NCBI RefSeq assembly: GCF_016772475.1
Contig: NZ_CP068595.1
Span: 3,410,001 to 3,474,000, forward strand
Origin: Paenibacillus sonchi
GTDB taxonomy: Bacteria > Bacillota > Bacilli > Paenibacillales > Paenibacillaceae
Direction of reading: 5' to 3'
DNA: 64,000 nt
Shown here: in pieces, positions 9,896 to 18,100 of the stretch
Numbering within the stretch: the first letter of the stretch is position 1
How the letters are laid out: every line of letters begins with the position of its first letter
Notes under the pieces: model-generated
Databases searched by the model: none
The model's input: only the letters and a program-made list of their open reading frames with translations
Told to the model about the DNA's origin: nothing
Program-made: the position numbers and the translations under genes

Positions 9896-10477
9896 ATGGC
9901 AAGAAGAGCAGTCGAGCAGGAGTTGTCGAGGGAAAGAATTTTGGAAGCGGCCAGGCATTTATTCATTACCAAAGGATACCGGGCAATATCGATGCGCAGC
10001 ATTGGCCAGCATCTGGGGTACAGCCATGGGTCGCTCTATTATCATTTCAAAGAGAAGGCGGAGCTGTTCTACGCCATTGTTGTCGAGGATTTCAATCATG
10101 TTGCCACATTGCTGAATCAGGTTATGCATACGCCGCCTGAACCGGGAATGACGCGGGTGGAACAGCTGATTCTGGAATTTATCCGGTTTGGACTGGATCA
10201 TCCTTATCAGTACGAGATTATGTTCATGATCCGTGACGAAGAGCTTCTGGCTTATTGCCGTGCGGAACAGGGCCGATGTTTTGAGTTATTCGCAAGCATT
10301 GTGCGTTCGCACATGAAAGAAGAGGGTTATGTATCCGAGGACTGGCAGAGCATACCGCTCACCTTGTTCTTGTCCGCACACGGTTTTATTTCTTATTATA
10401 TCCAGGATAAAGTATCGTTCGAGGATGTCAGACAGGCAGCTGTTATGCATGTCAAGGTATTAAGCCGCAGTTTATAG
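9896..10477 (+). CDS. TetR/AcrR-family transcriptional regulator
   Basis: A 193-residue regulator with an N-terminal helix-turn-helix: ISMRSIGQHLGYSHGSLYYHF, in two overlapping helices at about 33-53, is typical of TetR. The C-terminal ligand domain has no recognisable specificity. GAAGGGGAAT overlapping the end of yigZ serves as ribosome binding site. Close coupling to yigZ suggests cotranscription, not control of a divergent target. A terminator follows. Confidence 0.9.
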   Translation: MARRAVEQELSRERILEAARHLFITKGYRAISMRSIGQHLGYSHGSLYYHFKEKAELFYAIVVEDFNHVATLLNQVMHTPPEPGMTRVEQLILEFIRFGLDHPYQYEIMFMIRDEELLAYCRAEQGRCFELFASIVRSHMKEEGYVSEDWQSIPLTLFLSAHGFISYYIQDKVSFEDVRQAAVMHVKVLSRSL

Positions 10478-10569
10478 AGGCTGTGCTTTTTTTAACATTT
10501 CCCGGTTTAGCGCGTTGCATTGGTATAACTTTGAATGGTGAAAGTGTGAAGAGGTTTATCCTTGTTATA

Positions 10570-10603
10570 AAAGACGGCCCCGCAAGAAGTGGCCGTCTTT
10601 TTG
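10570..10603 (+). terminator. Terminator after the yigZ-tetR pair
   Basis: AAAGACGGCC / GGCCGTCTTT is a perfect 10-bp stem with an 11-nt loop and TTTTT tail. The A-run on the 5' side means it could also serve the convergent yjbQ gene. Confidence 0.88.
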
Positions 10604-10649
10604 CTGCAGCAAGGACTATTTTATAGAAGCGGTACGTGAGTACGTAAGT

Positions 10650-11051
10650 TTAGCCTTCTATAATTTTCAGATAACATTGCCGGCGTCTCGGCCCGTCAAA
10701 TTCGCAGAAGTAAATGCCCTGCCAGCGGCCCAGCAGCAGTTCGCCCTCATGGATGATGATGCTCTGGGAGGGACCGGCAGTGATGGATTTCAGGTGAGAA
10801 GCCGTATTGCCTTCCGCGTGGCGGTATTTGGGATGCTCCCAAGGATAAACCTCGTCAAGCCGCATCAGCACATCATGTTTGACGTCCGGGTCAGCATTTT
10901 CATTAATAGCTATTCCCGCAGTGGTGTGCGGACAGTATACAATGATGATGCCATTCTGAACACCGCTTTTTTTGACATAGGAAATGACTTCTCTGGTGAT
11001 GTCCCTCAGCTCATCCCGTTTGCTGGTACTGATCTCCATGGTGTGCAGCAT
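10650..11051 (-). CDS. yjbQ: YjbQ family protein (UPF0047)
   Basis: A 133-residue protein of the YjbQ fold. Conserved residues include CPHTTAGI with the active-site histidine, NENADPDV, the YRHAEGN block and LLLGRWQGIYFCEFDGPR near the end. A weak thiamin phosphate synthase activity has been reported for the family; the physiological role is not settled. ATG 11051 is chosen over the longer 11126 start because GAGAGGGGATAAC lies just before it and the family normally begins there. Confidence 0.9.
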   Translation of the reverse strand: MLHTMEISTSKRDELRDITREVISYVKKSGVQNGIIIVYCPHTTAGIAINENADPDVKHDVLMRLDEVYPWEHPKYRHAEGNTASHLKSITAGPSQSIIIHEGELLLGRWQGIYFCEFDGPRRRQCYLKIIEG

Positions 11052-11113
11052 AATGTTATCCCCTCTCTTTACAATAAATATACTATAGTTTACCCCAAAT
11101 CGAACGAAAGTAA

Positions 11114-11181
11114 TTGACGAGCGCAAGCGGCATTTGGTAAAGTAGTGATAACTTTAAACCAAGTATATTAATAGGAATAAT
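11114..11181 (+). promoter_or_regulatory. Promoter of the sulfate ABC operon with a downstream TAGGAATAAT motif
   Basis: TTGACG (11114-11119) and TAAAGT (11138-11143), with an 18-bp spacer, make a plausible promoter. TAGGAATAAT (11172-11181) begins 29 bp past the -10 box, where a bound repressor would block elongation. The same ten bases sit 30 bp past the predicted -10 of metQ (18073-18082). It resembles the GGAAT half of operators described for the cysteine-metabolism repressor CymR, as I remember them. Confidence 0.5.
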
Positions 11182-11231
11182 TATGGCTGTAAAGGCGAGT
11201 ATACCGACCGGTAAGCCGGAGGTGGGGGGAT

Positions 11232-12053
11232 TTGTTCTTGAATACGCTGCTTAGACACAAGGGCTGGACCTGGGGATTCCGCACGACTATTCTGCTGTAT
11301 TTTGTGGTACTGATTGTTCTGCCGATACTGGGGGTCTATTACAACTCGTTTTCGCTTGGCTTCAGTAATTTTGCCGAGAGTATCAGTGATCCGATAGCCT
11401 GGAAGTCTGTACTGCTGACGCTAAAATTAGCGGTGATGGCTACGGTCATTAATGTGCTGCTTGGGACGATGATTGCCTGGGTGCTGATCCGTTATCAATT
11501 TCCCGGGAAGGCGCTGCTGAACAGTCTTGTTGATTTGCCCTTTGCGCTGCCGACGGCAGTCGGGGGGCTGATGATTCTGCTGCTGCTGGGTCCAGGCAGT
11601 CTGATTGGCGGCATGGCGGAAGCCCTGGGATTTGAAATTGTATTTCACCAGCCGGCGATTGTGATTGCCATGGTTTTTGTCACCTTTCCCTTTGTGATCC
11701 GCGCGGTGCAGCCGCTGCTGGAGGAGCTGGACGCTTCGGAGGAAGAAGCAGCTTATACGATGGGAGCCACGCGCAGCCGCGTGTTCCGGCAGGTCATTCT
11801 GCCCTCCATGGCTCCTGGAATGATCAGCGGCGGCATGCTGGCCTTCTCCCGGGCGCTTGCCGAATTCGGAGCTGTTGTACTCGTAGCGGGCAATATTCCG
11901 GGACGTACGCTGGTATCCTCCGTGTTCATTTTCGGTGAAGTGGAAAGTGACAATCCGGTCGGGGCTGCGGCGGTATCCGTCATTCTCTTAACCTTGTCCT
12001 TCCTTATTCTCTGGCTTATTAACCTTCTGCAGATGAGGGGGAGAAGAGCATGA
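11232..12053 (+). CDS. cysT: Sulfate/thiosulfate ABC transporter permease CysT
   Basis: A 273-residue integral membrane subunit with about six or seven hydrophobic helices. It carries the EAA loop, EEAAYTMGATRSRVFRQV near residue 175, which contacts the ATPase. TTG 11232 is taken as start because GGAGG (11218-11222) is well spaced and no later start has a better site. It forms a heterodimer with CysW, whose gene overlaps by ATGA. This is the first gene of cysT-cysW-cysA-sbp. Confidence 0.92.
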   Translation: MFLNTLLRHKGWTWGFRTTILLYFVVLIVLPILGVYYNSFSLGFSNFAESISDPIAWKSVLLTLKLAVMATVINVLLGTMIAWVLIRYQFPGKALLNSLVDLPFALPTAVGGLMILLLLGPGSLIGGMAEALGFEIVFHQPAIVIAMVFVTFPFVIRAVQPLLEELDASEEEAAYTMGATRSRVFRQVILPSMAPGMISGGMLAFSRALAEFGAVVLVAGNIPGRTLVSSVFIFGEVESDNPVGAAAVSVILLTLSFLILWLINLLQMRGRRA

Positions 12054-12847
12054 GAAAGCTGTGGATCGGACTTACTTATCTTGTATTTTTCCTGCTGATT
12101 GCCGCACCTCTCGGGAAAATGACGATCGGCGCCTTCAGCGAAGGCTTCGGCGGCTTCTGGAATGCACTAACCCGCCCGGAGGCGCTGCACGCACTGATGA
12201 TGACAGGGTTCGTCGTTGTGGTGGTTACGCTGCTCAATACGCTGTTCGGCATTATGATGGCCTTGTATCTGGTAAGGGCAAGCTGGTTGGGCAGCCGGGT
12301 CAAGGGGCTTCTGAACAGTATCGTCGATCTGCCCTATGCGGTGTCGCCGGTAATCGGCGGCCTGATGATTGTGCTGCTGCTTGGTCCGGAAAGTGCGCTG
12401 GGGGCTGTGTTTGAACAAATTGGGCTGAAAATTGTCTATGCTTTTCCGGGAATGGTAATTGCCACACTTTTCGTGACCTTCCCTTTGATGGTCCGCGAGA
12501 TCATGCCGGTGCTTCAGGAGATCGGCTCGCAGCAGGAGGAGGCAGCTTCAACGCTGGGTGCGTATGGCTGGACCACCTTTTGGAAAGTAACCTGGCCCTC
12601 CATCCGCTGGGCTGTCATTTATGGTGTGATTCTGACGGTTGCGCGCTCGCTGGGTGAATTCGGGGCAGTGCTGGTCGTTTCGGGCAATATCATGAACAAA
12701 ACCCAGACTGCGACCACGCTGGTCTATCAGGATGTCGAGAACTTCAATGTAACGGCTGCGGGCGGTATAGCGCTGGTGCTGGCCGCATTCTCCGCGGGTC
12801 TGCTGCTGCTTATGGAATGGAGCAAAAGAAGAAAGGAAGTGCATTAA
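12050..12847 (+). CDS. cysW: Sulfate ABC transporter permease CysW
   Basis: A 265-residue second permease subunit, homologous to CysT, with six or so transmembrane helices. The coupling loop reads EEAASTLGAYGWTTFWKV around 165. Its ATG overlaps the cysT stop (ATGA), indicating translational coupling, and cysA starts 1 bp after its stop. Confidence 0.93.
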   Translation: MRKLWIGLTYLVFFLLIAAPLGKMTIGAFSEGFGGFWNALTRPEALHALMMTGFVVVVVTLLNTLFGIMMALYLVRASWLGSRVKGLLNSIVDLPYAVSPVIGGLMIVLLLGPESALGAVFEQIGLKIVYAFPGMVIATLFVTFPLMVREIMPVLQEIGSQQEEAASTLGAYGWTTFWKVTWPSIRWAVIYGVILTVARSLGEFGAVLVVSGNIMNKTQTATTLVYQDVENFNVTAAGGIALVLAAFSAGLLLLMEWSKRRKEVH

Positions 12848-12848
12848 T

Positions 12849-13910
12849 ATGCATGTGGAGGTCCGGGGACTCAATAAGCATTTCGGAGATTTTCACGCGG
12901 TGAAGGACGTCAATTTCGGCATTACCAAAGGCCATCTGATCGGGCTGCTCGGTCCAAGCGGCGGGGGCAAAACCTCAATTCTGCGCATGCTGGCGGGACT
13001 GGAGACGCCGGACAGCGGCGAGATTGTTTTTCATGGCAGGACGGTCAATAATCTTCCTCCCCAGGAGCGCGAAATCGGCTTTGTGTTCCAGAACTATGCG
13101 CTGTTCAAGCATATGACGGTGTATGAGAATATTGCGTTTGGCCTGAAGGTGAAAAAAGCAAACAAACACACTATCCAGAACCGGGTGGCTGAGCTGGTGG
13201 AGCTTACGGGTCTCAAGGGTTTTGAAAAACGTTACCCGCATCAGCTCTCAGGGGGTCAGCGCCAGCGTGTTGCCTTTGCCCGGGCGCTTGCGCCTGAGCC
13301 GCAGCTGCTGCTGCTGGATGAACCGTTCGCAGCCATTGACGCCAAGATCCGCCAGGAGCTGCGTTCGTGGCTGCGTGAGCTGATTGAGCGTGTCGGCATC
13401 ACCTCCATTTTCGTAACCCACGACCAGGATGAAGCGATTGAGGTAGCGGATGAGATCATGATTATTAATCAGGGCCGGCTGGAGCAGAAGGGCACGCCTT
13501 GGGACATCTATAAGGAGCCGAAGACGCCGTTTGTGGCGACCTTTATCGGGGAGTCTACCCTGATCGAGAGCGCCGCAGAGCTGAAGGGCTTCCACAACAC
13601 CGGAGGTAAGCCGACTAAGGCGCTGATCCGTCCGGAATATATCGAAGTAGGCCACCTGAATGAATTCAAAATGGCTTCGGCTACGGAGCAGGGCATCGTG
13701 AAGCATCTGCATTTCCGCGGCAGCGAATGGCTGGTTGAGGTGGAAGTGAACGGCCATAAGCTGGTCACCTACCGCTCGCTGGAAAAAGAAACCCTGACCC
13801 CGGGCCAGGAAATCGCGGTGCTTGTCCACCGTGCTTATCTTTTTAACGACGAGCGGAGCTGGATTCAAGAGAACGGGTTGAAGGAAGACCCAATGCCTGT
13901 CTTTATCTAA
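12849..13910 (+). CDS. cysA: Sulfate ABC transporter ATP-binding protein CysA
   Basis: A 353-residue ATPase. Walker A is GPSGGGKTS near 38, the signature is LSGGQRQRVAFARA, Walker B is LLLLDEPFAAID and the switch histidine lies in VTHDQDEA. Residues beyond about 240 form the C-terminal regulatory TOBE-like domain. It powers sulfate or thiosulfate import through CysT/CysW. AAAGGAAGTG precedes the ATG. Confidence 0.94.
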   Translation: MHVEVRGLNKHFGDFHAVKDVNFGITKGHLIGLLGPSGGGKTSILRMLAGLETPDSGEIVFHGRTVNNLPPQEREIGFVFQNYALFKHMTVYENIAFGLKVKKANKHTIQNRVAELVELTGLKGFEKRYPHQLSGGQRQRVAFARALAPEPQLLLLDEPFAAIDAKIRQELRSWLRELIERVGITSIFVTHDQDEAIEVADEIMIINQGRLEQKGTPWDIYKEPKTPFVATFIGESTLIESAAELKGFHNTGGKPTKALIRPEYIEVGHLNEFKMASATEQGIVKHLHFRGSEWLVEVEVNGHKLVTYRSLEKETLTPGQEIAVLVHRAYLFNDERSWIQENGLKEDPMPVFI

Positions 13911-13930
13911 CTAAAGGATGTGTCGCCGGG

Positions 13931-14998
13931 ATGAGGCTTTTCAAAAGGAGCAGACAACTGCACGGATGGCTAGCTGCCCTAATGCTGGCAGTACTCGCGC
14001 TGGCGGTGGCCGGGTGCGGAAATGGAAAAGAAAGCACTGCGGCTGAAAAGCCACAGCAAGGTGATCTTACGCTGGTGGTAGGAGCCTATAGTGTGGCGAA
14101 GGATGCCATGGGCGAAATTCTGCCCCTGTTCGCGGCAGAGTGGAAGGTCAAAACGGGGCAGACGCTCACGTTCCAGCAGTCTTATGAGGCATCGGGAACC
14201 CAGGCCCGGGCCATTGCCGGCGGATTTGAAGCCGATGTGACGCTGCTGGCGATGGAAGGCGATGTCGACAAGCTGGTGAAGGCGGGACTGGTTGAAGCGG
14301 ACTGGAAGGACCGGGGCGTGAACGGGATGGTGACCCGCTCGGTAGTGGCGCTCGGTACCCGCGAGGGCAACCCCAAGGGCATCCATGATTTTGCCGACCT
14401 GGCGAAGCCGGGAGTGAAGGTGCTGTATCCGAACCCTAAGACTTCCGGGGGAGCGCAATGGGACATCAATGCCATCTATGGGGCAGGCCTGAAGCTGTCT
14501 GAGGAGCAGGAAGGGGCAAAGAACCCGGCTGCCGCCAAAGCTTTTTTGGAGAGCGTACACGCCAATGTAGAATCTCTGGATAAAAGCGGGCGGGCGTCCA
14601 TGGCGGCTTTTGAATACGGGGTGGGCGATGTGATTGTCACCTATGAAAATGAGCTGCTGGCCCGGATCGCACAAGGCGTCAAGTATGAAGTGATTATCCC
14701 CAGGAACACGATCCTGATCGAAAATCCGGCAGCGGTCGTGAATAAGTACGCTAAGGAACATGGCACCAGCGAAGCTGCGCAAGCCTTAGTGGATTATTTG
14801 ACTACGCCGGAGGCACAGCAGGTTTTTGCCAAATACGGTTTCCGGCCGGTTGACGAGCAGGTGTATGCAGAGAATAAAGCCCGCTATCCGGTGCCTGCGG
14901 GTCTGTTCGATATTTCGTATCTGGGCGGCTGGGATGAGGTTCGCACAACACTGTACTCTAAGCGGGGCATCTGGTATCAGGTGCTGGCCGGAATCTAG
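13931..14998 (+). CDS. sbp: Sulfate-binding lipoprotein Sbp
   Basis: A 355-residue extracellular binding protein. The signal peptide ends in the lipobox LAVAGC, so it is lipid-anchored. YSVAKDAMGEILP and the sulfate-binding signature NPKTSGGAQWDI (around 159) identify the Sbp/CysP family. The operon order with the binding protein last differs from the enterobacterial arrangement but is common in Firmicutes. A terminator follows about 50 bp on. Confidence 0.94.
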   Translation: MRLFKRSRQLHGWLAALMLAVLALAVAGCGNGKESTAAEKPQQGDLTLVVGAYSVAKDAMGEILPLFAAEWKVKTGQTLTFQQSYEASGTQARAIAGGFEADVTLLAMEGDVDKLVKAGLVEADWKDRGVNGMVTRSVVALGTREGNPKGIHDFADLAKPGVKVLYPNPKTSGGAQWDINAIYGAGLKLSEEQEGAKNPAAAKAFLESVHANVESLDKSGRASMAAFEYGVGDVIVTYENELLARIAQGVKYEVIIPRNTILIENPAAVVNKYAKEHGTSEAAQALVDYLTTPEAQQVFAKYGFRPVDEQVYAENKARYPVPAGLFDISYLGGWDEVRTTLYSKRGIWYQVLAGI

Positions 14999-15047
14999 GG
15001 CACGGAGTGATGGGGGAACTGGAGTATGGATAAGGGATTGGATGGAC

Positions 15048-15101
15048 AAAAAGAGTTGTCTCATCGGCAGGCGGGCCTGCGGAACGGGATGGCTCTTTTT
15101 T
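15048..15101 (+). terminator. Terminator after the sulfate operon
   Basis: AAAAAGAG pairs with CTCTTTTTT around an inner hairpin (GGCAGGC / GCCTGC). The T-run at 15096-15101 supports termination. Confidence 0.65.
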
Positions 15102-15148
15102 CGGTTTTTGTGTCTGACCTGGCGTGTGCAGTGGATTGAGCTGGAATG

Positions 15149-15319
15149 TTGTACAGAATGCAGGTAATGCGGCGAATTTAAGGCGGGAATGCCCGGATTC
15201 TTGTATAGAATGCAAGATTTAGGGTGAGATCAGGATGGAATGAGCAGAGATGTTGTACAGCGTGCAAGATTTGGAGTAAATGTGGGGTAGGGCGAGAAGA
15301 AATGTTGTACGGCGTGCAG
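15149..15319 (+). repeat. Dyad repeat element, family 1, four units at exact 52-bp spacing
   Basis: Four near-palindromes of the form TTGTAC-N3-RTGCAR start at 15149, 15201, 15253 and 15305, exactly 52 bp apart. A trailing GATTT-like segment is shared and the DNA between units is unrelated. Most of the 480-bp gap between sbp and the next gene is this element. See the findings for the other members. Confidence 0.8.
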
Positions 15320-15480
15320 GATTACCTCAGGTTGTTGCTCAAGGTGCCTAGTCTAACGGTGGTGTGTAGGAAAAACGAGTCCTCTCCTTCACTAACAGGA
15401 TGCAATCGATCGCTGAGCTGTTCTATAATGGTAAAGTGTTTTTGGAACAACCGTGACGATATTAGAAGGAGGTCTGGCTT

Positions 15481-16263
15481 GTGGACACATTGGTATTTTT
15501 GGGAACTGGGGATGCCATGGGCGTACCCCGGGTATATTGCAGCTGCGAGACCTGCATGGAAGCAAGAAGCAGCGGCGACAACGCCCGGCTGCGTTCCTCC
15601 GTGCTTATCGATAATGGCAGTGATTTCTGGGTTATTGACTGCGGGCCGGATTGGCGGCGGCAGATGGAGCTGCAGGGACGGCGCAGCATGCGCAGGCTGC
15701 TGGTGACTCATCCCCACTTCGATCATATCGGCGGATTGCCGGAATGGGCCGACAGCTGCCGCTGGATGGGGTACAGAGGGGAGCTCTACGCTCCGGCGGA
15801 GGTGATTCCTGTGATTCAGCGGCAGTATCCGTGGCTTGGCGGGCAGATCGATATGATTCCTTGCGATGACGGTCTTGAGCTGGATGGCTGGCAGATCCGC
15901 ACCTGGCGGGTTAACCATGGCAAGAATGGCTATTCCTACGCCTACAGGCTGGAAAAGGACGGCTACACCTGGGTCTATTGCCCGGATTCCATTTCACTGG
16001 GACCGGAGGAGACGAAGCATATGCATGGAGCAGATCTGCTGGTGCTGGGGACAAGCTTTTATTATGAATCCGCCGAGCTGTCCACCCGTTCAGTGTATGA
16101 TATGACTGAAGCGGCAGAGCTGCTGGACATCGTACAGCCAGTCCGTGCGGTGTATACGCATATGTCGCATGATGTGGATATGAGAAAAGACTACATTCTG
16201 CCGGGCAATGTGACGCTCGCGGTAACAGGACTGAAGCTGCGGCTGGGTCACGTCGAAGGCTGA
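15481..16263 (+). CDS. Metallo-beta-lactamase-fold hydrolase, PhnP-like
   Basis: A 260-residue protein that opens LGTGDAMGVPRVYCSC followed by CETC; these cysteines resemble the structural zinc site of PhnP-type phosphodiesterases. The metal motif THPHFDHIGG gives HxHxDH at about 76-81, and later histidines (NHGKNG, THMSHDVD) complete a two-metal site. A cyclic phosphodiesterase activity is likely, but there are no phn genes nearby and the substrate is unknown. GTG 15481 has AGAAGGAGGT seven bases upstream, and TATAAT at 15424-15429 may be its -10 box. Confidence 0.85.
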   Translation: MDTLVFLGTGDAMGVPRVYCSCETCMEARSSGDNARLRSSVLIDNGSDFWVIDCGPDWRRQMELQGRRSMRRLLVTHPHFDHIGGLPEWADSCRWMGYRGELYAPAEVIPVIQRQYPWLGGQIDMIPCDDGLELDGWQIRTWRVNHGKNGYSYAYRLEKDGYTWVYCPDSISLGPEETKHMHGADLLVLGTSFYYESAELSTRSVYDMTEAAELLDIVQPVRAVYTHMSHDVDMRKDYILPGNVTLAVTGLKLRLGHVEG

Positions 16264-16367
16264 GGCTCATAGAAGGAGTTCCAGGCCCCTGCGGAGAGCA
16301 GCCGGATAGCCGGATTAGAACTCCTATTTCGGGCTATGGCTTGCGTAGAAGCAGATGAGCAGGTGCT

Positions 16368-16552
16368 AGTTGGAAAAAGGGAACTTATTTCTTCAAAAAA
16401 TCAATAATTGAGAGACTTAAGTGGAAAAAGGGAACTTAATTGGGCAGGATTATCTCCACAGGAGCGAAATGAGCTGAATTAGTGATCCTTTTTCCACTTC
16501 GCCTGGGGAGTACAGGGTGTTCAAGCGAATTAGTGCCCCTTTTTCCAATTAA
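16368..16552 (+). repeat. Four-unit inverted repeat element, family 2
   Basis: Two forward units of TGGAAAAAGGGAACTTA type (cores at 16371 and 16422, 51 bp apart) are followed by two reverse units with CCTTTTTCCA (16487 and 16538, 51 bp apart). The middle centres are about 61 bp apart. It fills most of the 405-bp space between two convergent genes. Confidence 0.8.
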
Positions 16553-16611
16553 CCAAGGGGGACTTCCGCAGGTTTCATGTAGGGCCCCCGGACAATAGTA
16601 AACTGAAATCT

Positions 16612-16654
16612 AAAACGGCTACGCCGTCCTTCACCGGACAACGTAGCCGTTTTA
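16612..16654 (-). terminator. Terminator of luxS-SDR (minus strand), bidirectional
   Basis: AAAACGGCTACG / CGTAGCCGTTTT is a 12-bp stem with T-runs on both sides, just past the stop of the minus-strand dehydrogenase. It can end transcription from either direction. Confidence 0.85.
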
Positions 16655-16668
16655 TTCTGTCGTGCCCG

Positions 16669-17439
16669 TTAATTCATCGTCATGCCGCCGGTCACGTTAA
16701 TGGCCTGGCCCGTCATATAGGAGGACAGCGGGCTGGCGAGGAACAGCACTACATTGGCTACATCCTCCGGCTCGGCTGTCCGGCCCAGCGGCACCTGCGA
16801 GCGGTCCTCAGCGAGAATATCCTCCGGCTGCATGCCGCGCAGGACAGCGCCTTCTACACGCTCGCGCCGCTTCATGTCCGTCTCGACGATGCCGGGACAG
16901 ACGGCGTTCACCAGGATTTGCGCCCGGGCCAGCTCCAGCGCCATCACCTTGGTGAAGCCAAGCACGGCATGCTTGGACGCGACATAGTTGCCCATGCAGC
17001 GGTAGCCGTTTTTGCCTGCCTGGGAGGCAATGTTGATGATGCGGCCGCCTCCGCCCTGGCGCAGCATCTGTCTTGCTCCCGCCTGGGAGACCAGATATAC
17101 GCCCTTGGCGTTGATATCCATGACCTTATCCCAGTCTTCCTCCCGGATATCCACGGCGTAATCCATCGTCGAGGTCCCGCTGTTGTTCACCAGAAAGTCG
17201 ACTCCGCCAAAAGCCTCCACAGCAGCGTCAATCAGCCGCGCAGCGTCCGCACTTACGGTGACATCCATCTGAATCTGTACCAGCCGGTCATGGATACGTT
17301 CAAGGCCGGGGCGGCAGGCGATATCTCCGATAACTACATTTGCTCCGGCCTTAAGGAATAAATCTGTGATTCCCTTGCCGATTCCGGTAAGCCCTCCGGT
17401 TACAACAAGGGTTTTACCGGCAAAGTCAATATTCAGCAT
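16669..17439 (-). CDS. Short-chain dehydrogenase/reductase
   Basis: A 256-residue classical SDR. The cofactor motif is TGGLTGIGKG (residues 15-24), NNSG replaces the common NNAG, and the catalytic YVASK sits near 159 after a conserved serine region. The C-terminus NVTGGMTMN is typical. The substrate is not evident. It starts 21 bp after luxS on the same strand with AAAGGAAC upstream, so it is probably cotranscribed with luxS and may act on a compound from that pathway; this is inference. Confidence 0.88.
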   Translation of the reverse strand: MLNIDFAGKTLVVTGGLTGIGKGITDLFLKAGANVVIGDIACRPGLERIHDRLVQIQMDVTVSADAARLIDAAVEAFGGVDFLVNNSGTSTMDYAVDIREEDWDKVMDINAKGVYLVSQAGARQMLRQGGGGRIINIASQAGKNGYRCMGNYVASKHAVLGFTKVMALELARAQILVNAVCPGIVETDMKRRERVEGAVLRGMQPEDILAEDRSQVPLGRTAEPEDVANVVLFLASPLSSYMTGQAINVTGGMTMN

Positions 17440-17460
17440 CGTATGAAGGTTCCTTTCAGG

Positions 17461-17916
17461 CTAGCTGCGGAAGGGATCATCGCTGATGCCGGCTTCCAGC
17501 ACAAGTCTGGCGTATTCCTTGGCGCTGAACAGGGAGTGGTCTTTATAATTGCCGCATTCCAGCGCAGACACAGCCGGCACATGCTCGGTTTCCAGTACCT
17601 TATGCAGGACCTTGGTCAGTGCAGCGGCGACATCGGCCGGCTCATGCTCATCCCAGATAATCAGATAAAAGCCGGTTCTGCACCCCATTGGAGAGATGTC
17701 GATGATCCCTTCCAGCTCGTCACGCAGATAGGTAGCCAGCAGATGCTCCAGCGTATGGACGGCTGCCGTGGGCAGGGCGTCGGCATTCGGCTGGAGCAGG
17801 CGGAGATCATATTTTTGCACCGTGCTGCCCTTCTCATTTTTCTCTGTACCTGCAACCCGCACATAGGGGGCTTTTACCTTCGTATGATCCAATTGGAAAC
17901 TTTCAACTTTTGCCAT
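17461..17916 (-). CDS. luxS: S-ribosylhomocysteine lyase LuxS
   Basis: Splits S-ribosylhomocysteine into homocysteine and DPD, the precursor of autoinducer-2. The 151-residue length is normal. The zinc site HTLEH gives H54 and H58 with catalytic E57; PMGCRTG holds the active-site cysteine C79, and [10 protein letters not shown] supplies the third ligand C121. It is encoded divergently from the methionine cluster, whose last gene, mtnN, makes its substrate. GGAAGAGGAA precedes the ATG. Confidence 0.97.
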   Translation of the reverse strand: MAKVESFQLDHTKVKAPYVRVAGTEKNEKGSTVQKYDLRLLQPNADALPTAAVHTLEHLLATYLRDELEGIIDISPMGCRTGFYLIIWDEHEPADVAAALTKVLHKVLETEHVPAVSALECGNYKDHSLFSAKEYARLVLEAGISDDPFRS

Positions 17917-18014
17917 GTTCCTCTTCCTTTCGGCCTTTTCATATCAAACTATCACAATGAATAAGAGAAGTAAATAGTTAATCCGAGTATACTAATCTGC
18001 TTAATTAAAATGTG

Positions 18015-18082
18015 TTGACACGTATATTAATGCATTGTAAGATATGAATCAAATTAAATCACATCAATTTACTAGGAATAAT
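18015..18082 (+). promoter_or_regulatory. Promoter of the methionine cluster with a downstream TAGGAATAAT motif
   Basis: TTGACA (18015-18020), a 17-bp spacer and TAAGAT (18038-18043) form a good sigma-A promoter. TAGGAATAAT (18073-18082) lies 30 bp further on and runs into the AGGAGG ribosome binding site of metQ. Motif and distance match the sulfate operon. The leader is too short for a SAM riboswitch. Confidence 0.6.
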
Positions 18083-18100
18083 AGGAGGAGAAACATCCGT

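Noticed and set aside
15149..15319. CRISPR array with 52-bp period
   Set aside because: The conserved segments are degenerate palindromes found at three other loci, only four units exist, and no cas genes or leader are present.
17917..18100. SAM (S-box) riboswitch before metQ
   Set aside because: The leader from the predicted start site to metQ is only about 50 bases, and no terminator-antiterminator pair is visible.
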